From NCBI GenBank assembly GCA_003435055.1, contig QUMM01000003.1:144321-208320 (forward strand): a stretch of DNA of 64,000 nt, written 5' to 3'. Numbering within the stretch: position 1 is the first letter of the stretch; every line of letters starts with the position of its first letter. The DNA comes from Lachnospiraceae bacterium OF09-6. Lineage in GTDB: Bacteria; Bacillota; Clostridia; Lachnospirales; Lachnospiraceae. Both the position numbers and the translations under genes were made by a program. This document shows, in pieces, positions 18,216 to 26,570 of this stretch. The notes under the pieces were generated by a model. That model was not told where the DNA came from. It ran no database searches and saw only the letters and a list, made by a program, of their open reading frames with translations.

Positions 18216-19325
18216 TTATTTTTCAAATAAGAAATGATATGGCAGATGGTATTTATCACGGATCTCGATAAATTCTTTCTGTACTGCATCCCCTACTGGT
18301 ACTCCCTTGTCCTTGCGTTCCTGCCATACCAGCCATTCTTTCTCACCTGCTGTGTAGATCCGCTCCTGCCCCGGTGCTTTCTTGGATGCGCGTAATGCAC
18401 GACAAATATCTCCGGCCGTCTTACGGAAAGTATTTTCTCCCATGAAAAAGTCTGGATTAATAACAAAGAAGAAATGTCCCAGATGATACATGGAGCGACT
18501 GCCATCTGCATTCAGTCCGGTCAGCGCTTTCATAAACGGGCCACCCGTCAGTGCTGCAGAAAGAATCTCTACTACCGCTGCATAACCATAGCCTTTAAAT
18601 CCACACATTTCATCACCGATGCCACCAAGAGGTGCCAGTGCTGCGGTTCCATCTACCAAAGCTTTCAAGATCTCATCGGAATCCGTCATAGCCTCTCCTT
18701 TTTCAGATACTACCATACCAGCCGGTGTATCCTTTCCTTCTCTTGCATAATATTCGATCTTTCCACGCTGTACGATCGAAGTTGCACAGTCCAGACAGAA
18801 TGGGAATTCTTCATCTGTAGGAAACGCAAAGGTCAGTGGATTGGTTCCCATCATATTTTCCACGCCAAAAGTTGGTGCAATAGATGGTCTGGCATTAGTT
18901 CCGGTGATTCCCAGCAGGCCTTCCTTGCTGGCCATGGTAGCCCAGTAACCGGCAATCCCATAATGAGTAGAATTGCAGATGCTTCCGCCAGCCATTCCAT
19001 AAGTCTTCGCTTTCTCAATCAGCATCTCCATCATCTTGTGACTGGCTACCATCCCCATACCATCATGCGCATCCATCACAACAGTTGTCGGAGTCTCTTT
19101 CAGAATCTCGATCTCAGTTACGGGCTTTAAAGTTCCGTTAAGAATACGATCCATGTAGATCGGTTTAAATCGGTTGCAGCCATGGCTCTCAATCCCGCGT
19201 CGGTCACTTTCCATCAATACATCTGCACAGATTCTGGCATCTGCTTCCGGCACACCCACAGCCTGAAAAGCATCCACCATAAAATGTTCCACCATATCCC
19301 AACTGATATATGGTCTTGTCTCCAT
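18216..19325 (-). CDS. Ldh family (malate/lactate/ureidoglycolate-type) oxidoreductase
   Basis: A 369-residue NAD(P)-dependent enzyme of the type II malate/L-lactate dehydrogenase fold, which includes YjmC/AllD/DlgD. Seen are the SDRRGIESHG motif with its catalytic His, the NSTHYGIAGYW segment, NPLTFAFPT and the GGIGDEMCGFKGYG loop. The substrate cannot be read; members reduce or oxidise 2-hydroxy acids or 2,3-diketogulonate-like acids. GGAGG lies 8 bases upstream of the ATG. The peptidase gene follows 28 bases after. Confidence 0.88.
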   Translation of the reverse strand: METRPYISWDMVEHFMVDAFQAVGVPEADARICADVLMESDRRGIESHGCNRFKPIYMDRILNGTLKPVTEIEILKETPTTVVMDAHDGMGMVASHKMMEMLIEKAKTYGMAGGSICNSTHYGIAGYWATMASKEGLLGITGTNARPSIAPTFGVENMMGTNPLTFAFPTDEEFPFCLDCATSIVQRGKIEYYAREGKDTPAGMVVSEKGEAMTDSDEILKALVDGTAALAPLGGIGDEMCGFKGYGYAAVVEILSAALTGGPFMKALTGLNADGSRSMYHLGHFFFVINPDFFMGENTFRKTAGDICRALRASKKAPGQERIYTAGEKEWLVWQERKDKGVPVGDAVQKEFIEIRDKYHLPYHFLFEK

Positions 19326-19491
19326 CGTAAAATCCTCCCGTTATGTTATTCATCGTATATCATTTTCTGCATGTTCCCTGGTAAATTTTCTGGTCATGGT
19401 CCTAATGTTCCAGAAATATACAAGTCTCTTTCAGTATAACATACTTATCCTGCTGATGGGAAATAGAATCTCGAACCAATCTCTTCCACCT

Positions 19492-19651
19492 AACAGAAAA
19501 ACCCCGGAAACCTTGCGGTTCCGGGGCATCTTACGCTACAGTACGATACACACGAAGTGTATACTAAAATATATAATTATTATCTGTCAATCAGTGATTA
19601 CTCGATGATAGAAGCAACACGGCCTAATCCTACAGTACGTCCACCTTCACG
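19492..19651 (-). repeat. Left att repeat: displaced copy of the tuf 3' end and terminator
   Basis: This 160-base segment matches 25213-25371 except for one extra A in the terminator stem and two substitutions. It contains the last 14 or so codons of tuf (coding [13 protein letters not shown] and the stop), the downstream spacer and the terminator hairpin, but no tuf body. One substitution changes a Ser codon to Leu, consistent with a non-coding relic. The last 25 bases (19627-19651) are identical to 25347-25371 and probably contain the crossover core. Confidence 0.85.
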
Positions 19652-19883
19652 TTTGTGAGGTTCTTAAAAACTCATTATTTTCTATGATTTTCGTGTCTAT
19701 ATTGTCCTGTATTGTGGATTTTCCAGGCTATATTCCTATTCTCTTCATTTTTTAGTATCAAAATGGTATCACAGCCAGATTTTCATGAGCTGTCAACTTT
19801 CCGGTTGCAGATTCCTATCCTGACTGTTATAAGCAAAACATGGGTGCTATCATAACGGTAGGCGGTTAGTCCTTCAGCAGAGG

Positions 19884-19916
19884 GTTGCAGAGTGCCAGTG
19901 GCACTCGTTTTGCAAC
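19884..19916 (+). other. Strong hairpin upstream of the small membrane peptide
   Basis: GTTGC (19884-19888) pairs with GCAAC (19912-19916). Inside, GAGTGCC (19890-19896) pairs with GGCACTC (19900-19906). It lies about 80 bases before the peptide's start and may be part of a structured 5' leader. Confidence 0.5.
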
Positions 19917-19997
19917 GACCGAAGTGAAACGGAGACCTGTGACCCTCTGATTACATAGAAACTCGAAAGAAAATCCACTGGAAAGGAGGGCTAAGCC

Positions 19998-20096
19998 ATG
20001 AGTATTGTTGATTTTATAGCAGTAGTGAGCTTCGGCTTAACCTGCTTTGGTCTTGGATATACCTTTGGCAAGGATAATACTAAACCACAAAAATAG
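19998..20096 (+). CDS. 32-residue hydrophobic peptide
   Basis: It starts at an ATG with a strong AAAGGAGG 8 bases upstream. The product begins MSIVDFIAVVSFGLTCFGLG, one membrane-spanning helix, and ends in a polar, lysine-containing tail. Size and layout resemble the 'holin-like toxin' peptides of Firmicutes type I toxin-antitoxin loci, but I see no proven antisense RNA. Its stop is followed at once by a terminator, so it is a single-gene transcript. Confidence 0.6.
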   Translation: MSIVDFIAVVSFGLTCFGLGYTFGKDNTKPQK

Positions 20097-20130
20097 CCGC
20101 CCTGGTCTGGTAAACTAAGCGGCAATTTTT
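20096..20130 (+). terminator. Terminator of the 32-residue peptide gene
   Basis: GCCGC (20096-20100) and GCGGC (20119-20123) flank an 18-base loop, followed by AATTTTT. The left arm begins at the last base of the stop codon. Confidence 0.6.
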
Positions 20131-20209
20131 GTCAAAACATATATCGGACTAACCGTCTATCGGTAGCACTTTTTTTCTATAATCATATTAGCACGCATGT
20201 GCAGAAATG

Positions 20210-20317
20210 TCAAAAAATTTTTATTCTACTTTTTGAAGTTTTGACATATCCAATCCATGCCGGATCATCATCAGAATATCCCATTTTTAATTCTATGTAC
20301 ATTAAATTGTTAATCAT
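20210..20317 (-). CDS. Truncated small protein fragment
   Basis: A 35-codon frame with AGGAG about 9 bases upstream, beginning MINNLMYIELKMGYSDDDPA. This looks like the N-terminus of a longer small protein found on gut Firmicutes mobile elements, cut short here after TSKSRIKIF. I do not know its function. It follows the kinase gene on the same strand. Confidence 0.4.
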   Translation of the reverse strand: MINNLMYIELKMGYSDDDPAWIGYVKTSKSRIKIF

Positions 20318-20390
20318 TCTTATTCTCTCCTGATTCCAAATTTTGCAACATCTCAACAAACTGGAAGCTGTAAACCTGATTGTTCCTAAA

Positions 20391-21550
20391 TTAACTGTGG
20401 CATACCATTGATAAACATATGCCATGCCTGTCATTTTTCGCACTAAGTTTCCATCCGTGCATTTCAACGATTTCTTTTGAGAGGGCAAGCCCTATTCCGC
20501 TGCTTCCGTTTTGTCCCGTATGAAAACGTTCAAACATATGGGAAAAATCCTCTGTGCTAAGTTCTCCTCCATCGTTCCAGATGGAAAGGACTTGATTTTT
20601 CCACGATATTTCGATTTGACTACACGCATATTTTACGGAATTAGTTATCAGGTTAGCAACAGCGTGTTCCAGCTTCTCCGGGTCTCCGTTGACATATCCT
20701 TCGTCCAGTTCTAACGATACTGAAAGGTTTCGCCTGTTCACAATTCCTTCAAGCGGCATCAAAATATCTTGAACCAGTGATGCCATTTCTATTGGTTCAC
20801 ACTTTAATGGTTCCGTACCGCTTTCCATTTTTGATAAATACAGGATATCCTCAATAAGTTTACTCATACGCTCCGTCTGAGACACTATCATTCTGCCCGC
20901 TTGAGAATAATCGGTAATGACTCCCATTTCAATCTCCTCCGCATATCCGCAAATTGCCATAAGCGGGGTTTTTAATTCGTGAGATGTATTTTCAAAAAAG
21001 GTCTTCTGAGCTTTGTCATTTTGTTCAAGTTTTTCCCGAGAAAATATCCAATGGCAGCACCGAGAGCGGCAATGACAAAAGCATCCAGCAAAACACCAAA
21101 ACTGATTTCTTTTACGAGTTCTGGTTCGCCGGTAACATCCACATAAGCAAGTAATCTCTCATTGCTGTCTTCGTAATACTCTGTTCTGGCTTTCATATAA
21201 TAAGTTGCTTCGTCAATTTTTGCCCTTTGCATTTCATCAGACGGGTGTGTTTCATACCAGTCAATAAGTTTCTTCTCTTTGGGTGTCAGAATCTGATATA
21301 TGTCATCCCTGTTTTCTGAATCTGCCCCCATATATACAAGTGAGGCATAATATAAAGAGCCCGTATCATTTTCAGATTCGTAATTCAAATATTCGTCTGA
21401 ATCCAAAGTAAAAGTGTTTTTAATTGCATTCTCAGCTCTCAGCTCTATTTTTTTATTAAAAACTATGTTCAGAATCAGCAGGCTCAAAAGCATGGCTGCC
21501 ATAACGGCGGAACCTGTAAGTGTGGCAATTTTATAACGTGTCTTATTCAT
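20391..21550 (-). pseudogene. Sensor histidine kinase, split by one frameshift
   Basis: Membrane sensor kinase of the two-component system. The N-terminal frame (ending at 20972) starts at 21550 (MNKTRYKIATL), overlapping the regulator stop by 8 bases. It has one helix, an extracellular sensor of about 120 residues and a second helix. The C-terminal frame holds dimerisation and ATPase domains: FFENTSHELKTPLMAICGYAEE with the phospho-acceptor His, N-box NLITNSVKYA, and GSSGIGLALSKEI. The two join with no lost residue if the T5 run at 21030-21034 is lengthened by one base, giving 386 residues. The change is a real pseudogene or a homopolymer sequencing error. Confidence 0.8.
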
Positions 21551-22232
21551 TACAATCCTCCAGTTTATAGCCATAGCCCCAGACAGCACTAATGCGAACT
21601 TTGCTGCCTGCGGTCTTCATTTTCTGCCTGACTCTTCTTACTGTCTCATCGACAACTCTGGTTTCTATCTCCGTAGAATCTATTCCCCATACTTTGTCGA
21701 GAATTTCATTCCGGGGGATTGCCGTTCCACCATGTTCCATAAGACATCCCAGAAGCGAAAATTCTGTCATAGTCAGACCAATATCATGCTCTTTCACAAT
21801 GGCATTATGCTTCTCCCATGAAAAACACACATCACCAAAGGAAATATCTGCCTTTACAGGTATATTCATTTCAACTCTTCGGAACAACGCATTTACCCGG
21901 ACAACAAGAAGTGACGGCGAAAATGGCTTAATCAGATAGTCATCCCCTCCATACATAAATCCCTTCATATGGTCAGACTCTGAATCCTTTGCCGTCAAAA
22001 TAATAATAGGAACTGATGATATTGTCCTTAGCTTTTTACATATGGAAAGACCGTCTGAACCCGGCATCATAATATCAAGAATAACAAGATCACAGGGCTT
22101 CTCCTGAAAAGCAGAAAAGAGTGTATCACCATTCTTGTATGCTGTTACCTCATATCCGGCATTGGATAAAAATTCTGTGAGTATTTCTCGTATATCCTGT
22201 TCATCATCTGCCAAATAGATTTTTTTTGCCAT
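21543..22232 (-). CDS. OmpR/PhoB-type response regulator
   Basis: A 229-residue regulator. The receiver domain has acidic pair D9-D10, phospho-acceptor D53 in LVILDIMMPGSDG, T-A-K after the fourth strand, and K102 in LIKPF. A winged-helix DNA-binding domain follows (LTMTEFSLLGCLMEHGG to VWGYGYKLE). Its stop overlaps the kinase start, so they are one unit. The likeliest nearby target is the exported repeat protein just upstream (22318-23118), but that is inferred. Confidence 0.92.
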   Translation of the reverse strand: MAKKIYLADDEQDIREILTEFLSNAGYEVTAYKNGDTLFSAFQEKPCDLVILDIMMPGSDGLSICKKLRTISSVPIIILTAKDSESDHMKGFMYGGDDYLIKPFSPSLLVVRVNALFRRVEMNIPVKADISFGDVCFSWEKHNAIVKEHDIGLTMTEFSLLGCLMEHGGTAIPRNEILDKVWGIDSTEIETRVVDETVRRVRQKMKTAGSKVRISAVWGYGYKLEDCNE

Positions 22233-22317
22233 ATCTTTAATCCCACATGAGGGGAGTCCCTCAGAAATTCTGTGAGATTCCCCATATTATATCTTTCAAA
22301 ATCAGTATATCTGTATT

Positions 22318-23118
22318 TTAGTTCCACTCTGCTTTCGCTTCAAGAGCGATTGCCTGTGCCTCCAAAGCATCAATCTCATCTGAATACTTCGCATAGCGAG
22401 AAGCAAATTCCTCTTCAGAGAGGTTATCAGAGCCGTTATAAATATTTTCATAGACTGCATCAATTTTATTGTAAATACTGTTAAGCTGATTGACTTCATC
22501 TTCGCTCAAATTTCCATAGTATCCCTCATACCAACCCGCTTTCTTTTCAAGCGTTTCAATCTGTGCGTTCAGTGATGTAATCTCGTCATCATACTTTGCA
22601 TAGCGGGCTTCGATCTCATCGTCTGAAAGATCATCGTCCGTCCACACTTCCGCATCAATTTCTTCGATTCTTTCATATGCTTTCTGAAGCTGCTCTGCTT
22701 CCTCTGCGGTGAGCTTGCCTGTATCGTACAGAGCATTATACTCATCCTCGGAATATTCATATTCCTCGTTGTCGATCCACCCGGCTTTTTTATCAAGCTC
22801 CTCAAGGCGATCCATGAGGGTATCGGTTTCATCCTGATACTGATCGTATCTGGCATAGATATCTTCATCAGAAAGACCATCTGCATCTTTCATTACCTCT
22901 TTGTCGATAGCGTCAAGTCGGTCATAAATGGAGTTAAACTCTTCAATCTCCTTCTGAGTGAGAGAACCATAATCTACATTTGTTTGTGTTACCTCTGATG
23001 TAGTCACTGTCTCCTCCTGTGTCTCCTTCTGGGCAGCCATGGCAGGAATACCTGCGGATGTAGTCATTGTTGCTGCAAGTGCTATTACCATTCCTCTTTT
23101 GAATAATCTGTTCATCAT
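22318..23118 (-). CDS. Exported acidic protein with three helical repeats
   Basis: A 266-residue protein that I do not recognise. It starts at 23118, where AGGAGG is 7 bases upstream; the frame from 23235 has no site. A signal peptide ends in GIPAMAA|QKE. The mature part is three tandem repeats of about 70-80 residues, rich in Asp, Glu and Tyr. Each runs L-(T/S)-x-(K/E)-E ... Y-x-(K/R)-(I/L) ... (Y/W)-x(4-7)-L-S-(D/E)-(D/E) ... R-Y-x-x-Y-x-(D/E)-(D/E/T), then a heptad-like helix ending in K-A-(G/E)-W. No cysteines, no anchor motif. It probably folds as helical hairpins outside the cell. The next genes are the two-component system, which may sense or control it. Confidence 0.75.
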   Translation of the reverse strand: MMNRLFKRGMVIALAATMTTSAGIPAMAAQKETQEETVTTSEVTQTNVDYGSLTQKEIEEFNSIYDRLDAIDKEVMKDADGLSDEDIYARYDQYQDETDTLMDRLEELDKKAGWIDNEEYEYSEDEYNALYDTGKLTAEEAEQLQKAYERIEEIDAEVWTDDDLSDDEIEARYAKYDDEITSLNAQIETLEKKAGWYEGYYGNLSEDEVNQLNSIYNKIDAVYENIYNGSDNLSEEEFASRYAKYSDEIDALEAQAIALEAKAEWN

Positions 23119-23416
23119 TTTAGTTCCTCCTGATTTTTTATTTACCGGTTGTTCGGTATGGCTAAAGTATAGCTCAGGCAAATGTAAAAATATCCTTAGA
23201 ACAGTCATGAAAATGTCAAGAAAGTGTAACAGCACAAGATTTCCTATAAACCATATTTACTCTCGCCTCTTAAGGGTTACAATCTTTTTTCAAATACCCA
23301 CAATTTTTTCTAAATCTGCAATTCCGATTTACTTTCACCTTATTTTACCATAGTGCTTTCTAAAGTGCTATTCTAATATATACAAAAGTGTAAAAAAGCG
23401 ATCTCTTCTCTCACAC
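23119..23416 (-). promoter_or_regulatory. Upstream region of the exported repeat protein
   Basis: A TATACT -10-like box lies near 23165 on the minus strand but has no good -35 at 17 bases, as is usual for activator-dependent promoters. Upstream are two TT(G/T)ACATTT motifs about 32 bases apart (three helical turns), a plausible binding layout for an OmpR-type regulator. No gene is seen in these 298 bases. Confidence 0.35.
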
Positions 23417-23791
23417 TCACACATATACCATGTTTTTCAATATAATCTCTTCTGCACTAACTTTTATATTATTCATTAACCCAACCCACTTCATCTGATC
23501 CTGTACCTTTAATTCTTCAGTTACACCCTTTTTTTCTTCCATCTGTTTCATAAGCATTTCCACCTGCTCTCTGGCTTCCTGATCTGTCTGGTTCAGATGT
23601 TCATTCAGTTTTCCAGTCAATAACAGATACTGATACCTTGCTGATCTGTGTTCTTTTAAGAACTGCTTTCGTAACATTCCATATTTTCCATATGTCGGTT
23701 CTGCTTCGTTCAAAACCAGATCCGGCAAATAGTAATCTCCATGCAACGTATAACTCATTCCGTTTTTCTCATCATAAATCTGTTTTTTCAT
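23417..23791 (-). CDS. tnpV: TnpV family transposon protein
   Basis: A 124-residue protein matching the TnpV proteins of Clostridium transposons and integrative elements: LHGDYYLPDL near the start, the LRKQFLKEHR-xxxYxxLLxxGKL core and a helical end with MKWVGLMNNI. Its role in transposition is unclear. It sits between the truncated integrase and the exported repeat protein and marks the segment as mobile DNA. Confidence 0.75.
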   Translation of the reverse strand: MKKQIYDEKNGMSYTLHGDYYLPDLVLNEAEPTYGKYGMLRKQFLKEHRSARYQYLLLTGKLNEHLNQTDQEAREQVEMLMKQMEEKKGVTEELKVQDQMKWVGLMNNIKVSAEEIILKNMVYV

Positions 23792-23848
23792 AACATTAAA
23801 TCTCCAATCCTCTATATTTTGTTTTGTTCTCTTTATGCTGTTGATTTT

Positions 23849-24121
23849 CTATCTGCCTCTTTTGAGTAGCCCATCTCTTTTATTCTTGATACTCCTGTCC
23901 TTCAATGACTGAACCTTGTCTCGGAAGTAGACTTCTACAAACTCTCCCATTGTCATATCCATGTCTTCTTTCGCTGTTCTTTTATACTCCGCTTCAAAAT
24001 TTAATGCTTCTTTCTTAGTGCGAAATCCTCTTTTTACTTTTCGCTTTTTGGCTCCTGTCCAGTCCTCATAATAAAATGAAATATACCAGGTTCCTCTTTC
24101 TTCATCTTTGTACGCTGCCAT
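23849..24121 (-). pseudogene. Truncated tyrosine integrase (arm-binding N-terminus)
   Basis: 90 codons. MAAYKDEERGTWYISFYYED with KKRKVKRGFRTKKEAL is the three-stranded arm-DNA-binding domain of ICE/phage integrases. The start of the core-binding domain follows (MTMGEFVEVYF, LKDRSIKNKR). The match stops there and a short unrelated tail ends the frame; the catalytic domain with the R-H-R-Y residues is absent. GGGGGAG lies 5 bases before the ATG. A deletion between integrase and tnpV is the simplest reading. Confidence 0.78.
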
Positions 24122-24132
24122 ACTTTCTCCCC

Positions 24133-24327
24133 CTACATTGCACTCTGGGAATATCCATAAAATTTCTTTTCCCAGAATGCCCTCGGAATCTTACCTGCAA
24201 CGGTCACATATCCCTGATCTGCAAGCTCTTTGTTCAGTTTGCGAAGCAGCTTGTAAGAATATCCAAGTGAAATCCCCATGCTCTCTGCAACTTCTTCCGC
24301 TGTAATCATATAGTTCTGTCTCTGCAT
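24133..24327 (-). CDS. Excisionase-like DNA-binding protein
   Basis: A 64-residue protein with a winged-helix/MerR-like helix-turn-helix (MITAEEVAESMGISLGYSYK) followed by LRKLNKELADQGYVTVAGKIPRAFWEKKF. This is typical of the small Xis-like proteins just upstream of integrase in Firmicutes elements. AAGGAGG is 7 bases upstream and the integrase starts 11 bases after its stop. It probably bent att DNA for excision. Confidence 0.75.
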   Translation of the reverse strand: MQRQNYMITAEEVAESMGISLGYSYKLLRKLNKELADQGYVTVAGKIPRAFWEKKFYGYSQSAM

Positions 24328-24486
24328 ATCATTTCCTCCTTATCTATAATTATCATTTTTACTGATACTATATCATTTTAAATAATCATTTTCAATAATT
24401 TTTATCTGTATGAATGATATTTTTCTATATTGTTGATTTTTATCATTTGTGATATACTGTTCTTAGCTTTTAAGGAGGTGGATAAT
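24328..24486. promoter_or_regulatory. Divergent operator region of the XRE regulator and excisionase
   Basis: A very AT-rich stretch with repeated (T)ATCATTT words, several direct and one inverted (AATGATAT), as expected for repressor sites. The XRE promoter reads TTGTTG (24430-24435), a 17-base spacer and TATACT (24453-24458); one ATCATTT lies inside the spacer, suggesting autoregulation. Confidence 0.55.
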
Positions 24487-25101
24487 ATGCAGGAATCATC
24501 TATTTCAGAAAAAATAAAAGAGCTACGAACTGATCTGAAGATGAATCAAAAAAACTTTTCCGCAGCTATTGGTATACGTCAGTCAACTTTATCCAGTTAT
24601 GAAAATGGTGTGGTTACTCCCTCCAATGATGTGTTATTGACTATTGCTCAGAAATTTCATGTCTCACTGGACTGGTTATTTGGATTATCTGAAAATAAAG
24701 TACAGATTTCTACTCTCAGCGATATTCTTTGGGTTTTACTGCAGATGAATGAATCCAATGAACTCCGGTATGAACTGGATATAAATAATAAACTTCCCGG
24801 TGATATAGAAACAGAAACACAGAAATGGTATGCCGGACTTCGCTTTTATGGAAATGATCCGGAACATTCTTTAAACGCAGATATGTGTAATTTTCTTGCT
24901 GATCTGCAGGAGAACAGAGAAAGCCTGGAATCTTATTTCACAGGCAAAGATATGTTTGATATGTGGAAAAAGCAGACGTTGGAATACTACACTTCCAAAC
25001 CTGTCACCCATAAAGAAATTGAAGAACTGGATTTTGAGACACGAATCCGTAAACGAGATGAACTTTTAACACAGAAATTTTCCAATAACGAACAGAAATA
25101 G
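24487..25101 (+). CDS. XRE family repressor of the element
   Basis: A 204-residue protein with a Cro/C1-type helix-turn-helix at the N-terminus (IKELRTDLKMNQKNFSAAIG, then RQSTLSSYENG) and LDWLFGLSE at its end. The C-terminal 130 residues are not recognised. I start at 24487 because AGGAGG is 8 bases upstream; the frame from 24430 begins inside the promoter. It is divergent from the excisionase-integrase pair and probably represses it. Confidence 0.85.
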   Translation: MQESSISEKIKELRTDLKMNQKNFSAAIGIRQSTLSSYENGVVTPSNDVLLTIAQKFHVSLDWLFGLSENKVQISTLSDILWVLLQMNESNELRYELDINNKLPGDIETETQKWYAGLRFYGNDPEHSLNADMCNFLADLQENRESLESYFTGKDMFDMWKKQTLEYYTSKPVTHKEIEELDFETRIRKRDELLTQKFSNNEQK

Positions 25102-25116
25102 TATCATAACCGTATC

Positions 25117-25168
25117 ACAGGCAGATATGCGAAGGTTTTCTTTTTCTTCCCATACCTGCCTGTTTTTA
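25117..25168 (+). terminator. Terminator after the XRE gene
   Basis: CAGGCA (25118-25123) pairs with TGCCTG (25157-25162), followed by TTTTTAAT. The loop is long. Confidence 0.45.
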
Positions 25169-25212
25169 ATTTATTCGCTATTCTTTACAGCCTTATTTTA
25201 ATCTTTTTACTC

Positions 25213-25371
25213 AACAGAAAAACCCCGGAACCTTGCGGTTCCGGGGCATCTTACGCTACAGTACGATACACACGAAGTGTATACTAAAATATATAATTAT
25301 AATCTGTCAATCAGTGATTACTCGATGATAGAAGCAACACGGCCTGATCCTACAGTACGTCCACCTTCACG
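25213..25371 (-). repeat. Right att repeat: functional tuf 3' end
   Basis: The near-identical partner of 19492-19651, joined to the intact tuf gene. In a restore-the-target integration this copy would have been brought in by the element, with the original end pushed 5.7 kb away. Its last 25 bases equal those of the left copy. Confidence 0.85.
25215..25246 (-). terminator. tuf terminator
   Basis: The 10-bp perfect arms CCCCGGAACC (25223-25232) and complement (25237-25246) around TTGC are followed on the minus strand by TTTTTC. The displaced copy at 19499-19530 has a one-base bulge. Confidence 0.85.
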
Positions 25372-26505
25372 GATAGCGAAAGTAAGACCCTGTTCCATAG
25401 CGATTGGGTGGATCAGTTCGATAGTCATTTCTACGTTATCACCAGGCATGCACATCTCTGTTCCTTCTGGAAGAGTGATCAGACCTGTTACGTCAGTTGT
25501 TCTGAAGTAGAACTGTGGACGATAGTTGTTGAAGAATGGAGTATGACGTCCACCTTCATCTTTTGTCAGAACGTAAACCTGAGCTGTGAACTTTGTATGG
25601 CATGTAACTGTACCTGGTTTAGCAAGTACCTGTCCACGCTGGATATCTGTTCTCTGAACACCACGAAGAAGAGCACCGATGTTATCACCAGCCTGAGCTT
25701 CATCAAGGAGTTTACGGAACATTTCTACACCAGTTACAACTACTTTACGAGTTTCTTCTTTGATACCAACGATTTCAACTTCGTCAGATACATGAAGAAC
25801 ACCACGTTCTACTCTACCAGTTGCAACAGTACCACGACCTGTGATAGAGAAAACGTCCTCTACAGGCATCAGGAATGGCTGATCTGTAGCACGCTGTGGA
25901 TCTGGGATGTATTCATCGATTGTGTTCATCAGTTCCATGATCTTGTCTCCCCATGGTCCCATTGGATCCTGCAGAGCCATCAGAGCGGAACCTTTGATGA
26001 TTGGGCAATCTGTGAATTCATATTCTTCCAGCTGTTCTGTGATTTCCATTTCAACGAGTTCAAGAAGTTCTTCATCGTCTACCATATCACATTTGTTCAT
26101 GAATACTACGATGTAAGGTACACCTACCTGACGGGACAGAAGGATATGTTCCTTTGTCTGAGCCATAACACCATCAGTAGCAGCTACAACCAGGATAGCA
26201 CCATCCATCTGAGCAGCACCTGTGATCATGTTCTTAACGTAGTCAGCATGACCTGGGCAGTCAACGTGTGCGTAATGTCTCTTTTCTGTTTCGTATTCTA
26301 CGTGAGCTGTAGAAATTGTGATACCACGTTCTCTTTCTTCTGGAGCTTTATCAATGTTTTCGAAATCTGTAGCTGTGTTACCAGCAACTCTTTCAGACAG
26401 AACTTTTGTGATAGCTGCTGTTAAAGTTGTTTTACCATGGTCAACGTGTCCGATGGTACCGATATTACAATGTGGTTTGGTTCTCTCAAATTTAGCCTTT
26501 GCCAT
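25318..26505 (-). CDS. tuf: Elongation factor Tu
   Basis: A 395-residue GTPase that brings aminoacyl-tRNA to the ribosome. Domain 1 has [10 protein letters not shown], the [12 protein letters not shown] switch and NKCDMVD. Domains 2 and 3 follow ([25 protein letters not shown] [13 protein letters not shown]) to the end [14 protein letters not shown]. It is last in the str cluster, with its own promoter and a strong terminator. The 3' end serves as the element's integration site. An AAGGAGG site precedes the ATG. Confidence 0.98.
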   Translation of the reverse strand: MAKAKFERTKPHCNIGTIGHVDHGKTTLTAAITKVLSERVAGNTATDFENIDKAPEERERGITISTAHVEYETEKRHYAHVDCPGHADYVKNMITGAAQMDGAILVVAATDGVMAQTKEHILLSRQVGVPYIVVFMNKCDMVDDEELLELVEMEITEQLEEYEFTDCPIIKGSALMALQDPMGPWGDKIMELMNTIDEYIPDPQRATDQPFLMPVEDVFSITGRGTVATGRVERGVLHVSDEVEIVGIKEETRKVVVTGVEMFRKLLDEAQAGDNIGALLRGVQRTDIQRGQVLAKPGTVTCHTKFTAQVYVLTKDEGGRHTPFFNNYRPQFYFRTTDVTGLITLPEGTEMCMPGDNVEMTIELIHPIAMEQGLTFAIREGGRTVGSGRVASIIE

Positions 26506-26570
26506 TGTGATTTTCCTCCTTAAAACTATACGCTTTATGCGATTATGATTGTTATAAAATATAACAGGCT

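Larger units (their letters stand above)
19844..20169 (+). repeat. Inverted-repeat cassette holding a small membrane-peptide gene
   Basis: The bases 19844-19872 and the complement of 20146-20169 share GTGCTA at the outer end and CGGTTAGTCC at the inner end. Between these are three mismatches and a 5-base gap. They bound a 326-base unit containing a structured region, a 32-codon gene and its terminator. The layout suggests a MITE-like insertion or a compact structured-RNA locus. Confidence 0.5.
19492..25371. mobile_element. Decayed integrative element inserted in the 3' end of tuf
   Basis: Two direct copies of the tuf end bound this 5.9-kb stretch, as produced by a site-specific recombinase that restores its target gene. 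Inside are an excisionase-like gene, a truncated tyrosine integrase, a divergent XRE regulator and tnpV. Cargo follows: two-component system, exported repeat protein, small membrane peptide. No conjugation or replication genes remain, and the integrase keeps only about 90 residues, so the element cannot excise by itself. It looks like the remnant of a larger integrative element. Confidence 0.75.

Noticed and set aside
25408..26424. Long plus-strand open frame opposite tuf
   Set aside because: A shadow of the highly expressed tuf codon bias; no ribosome site and no recognisable protein.
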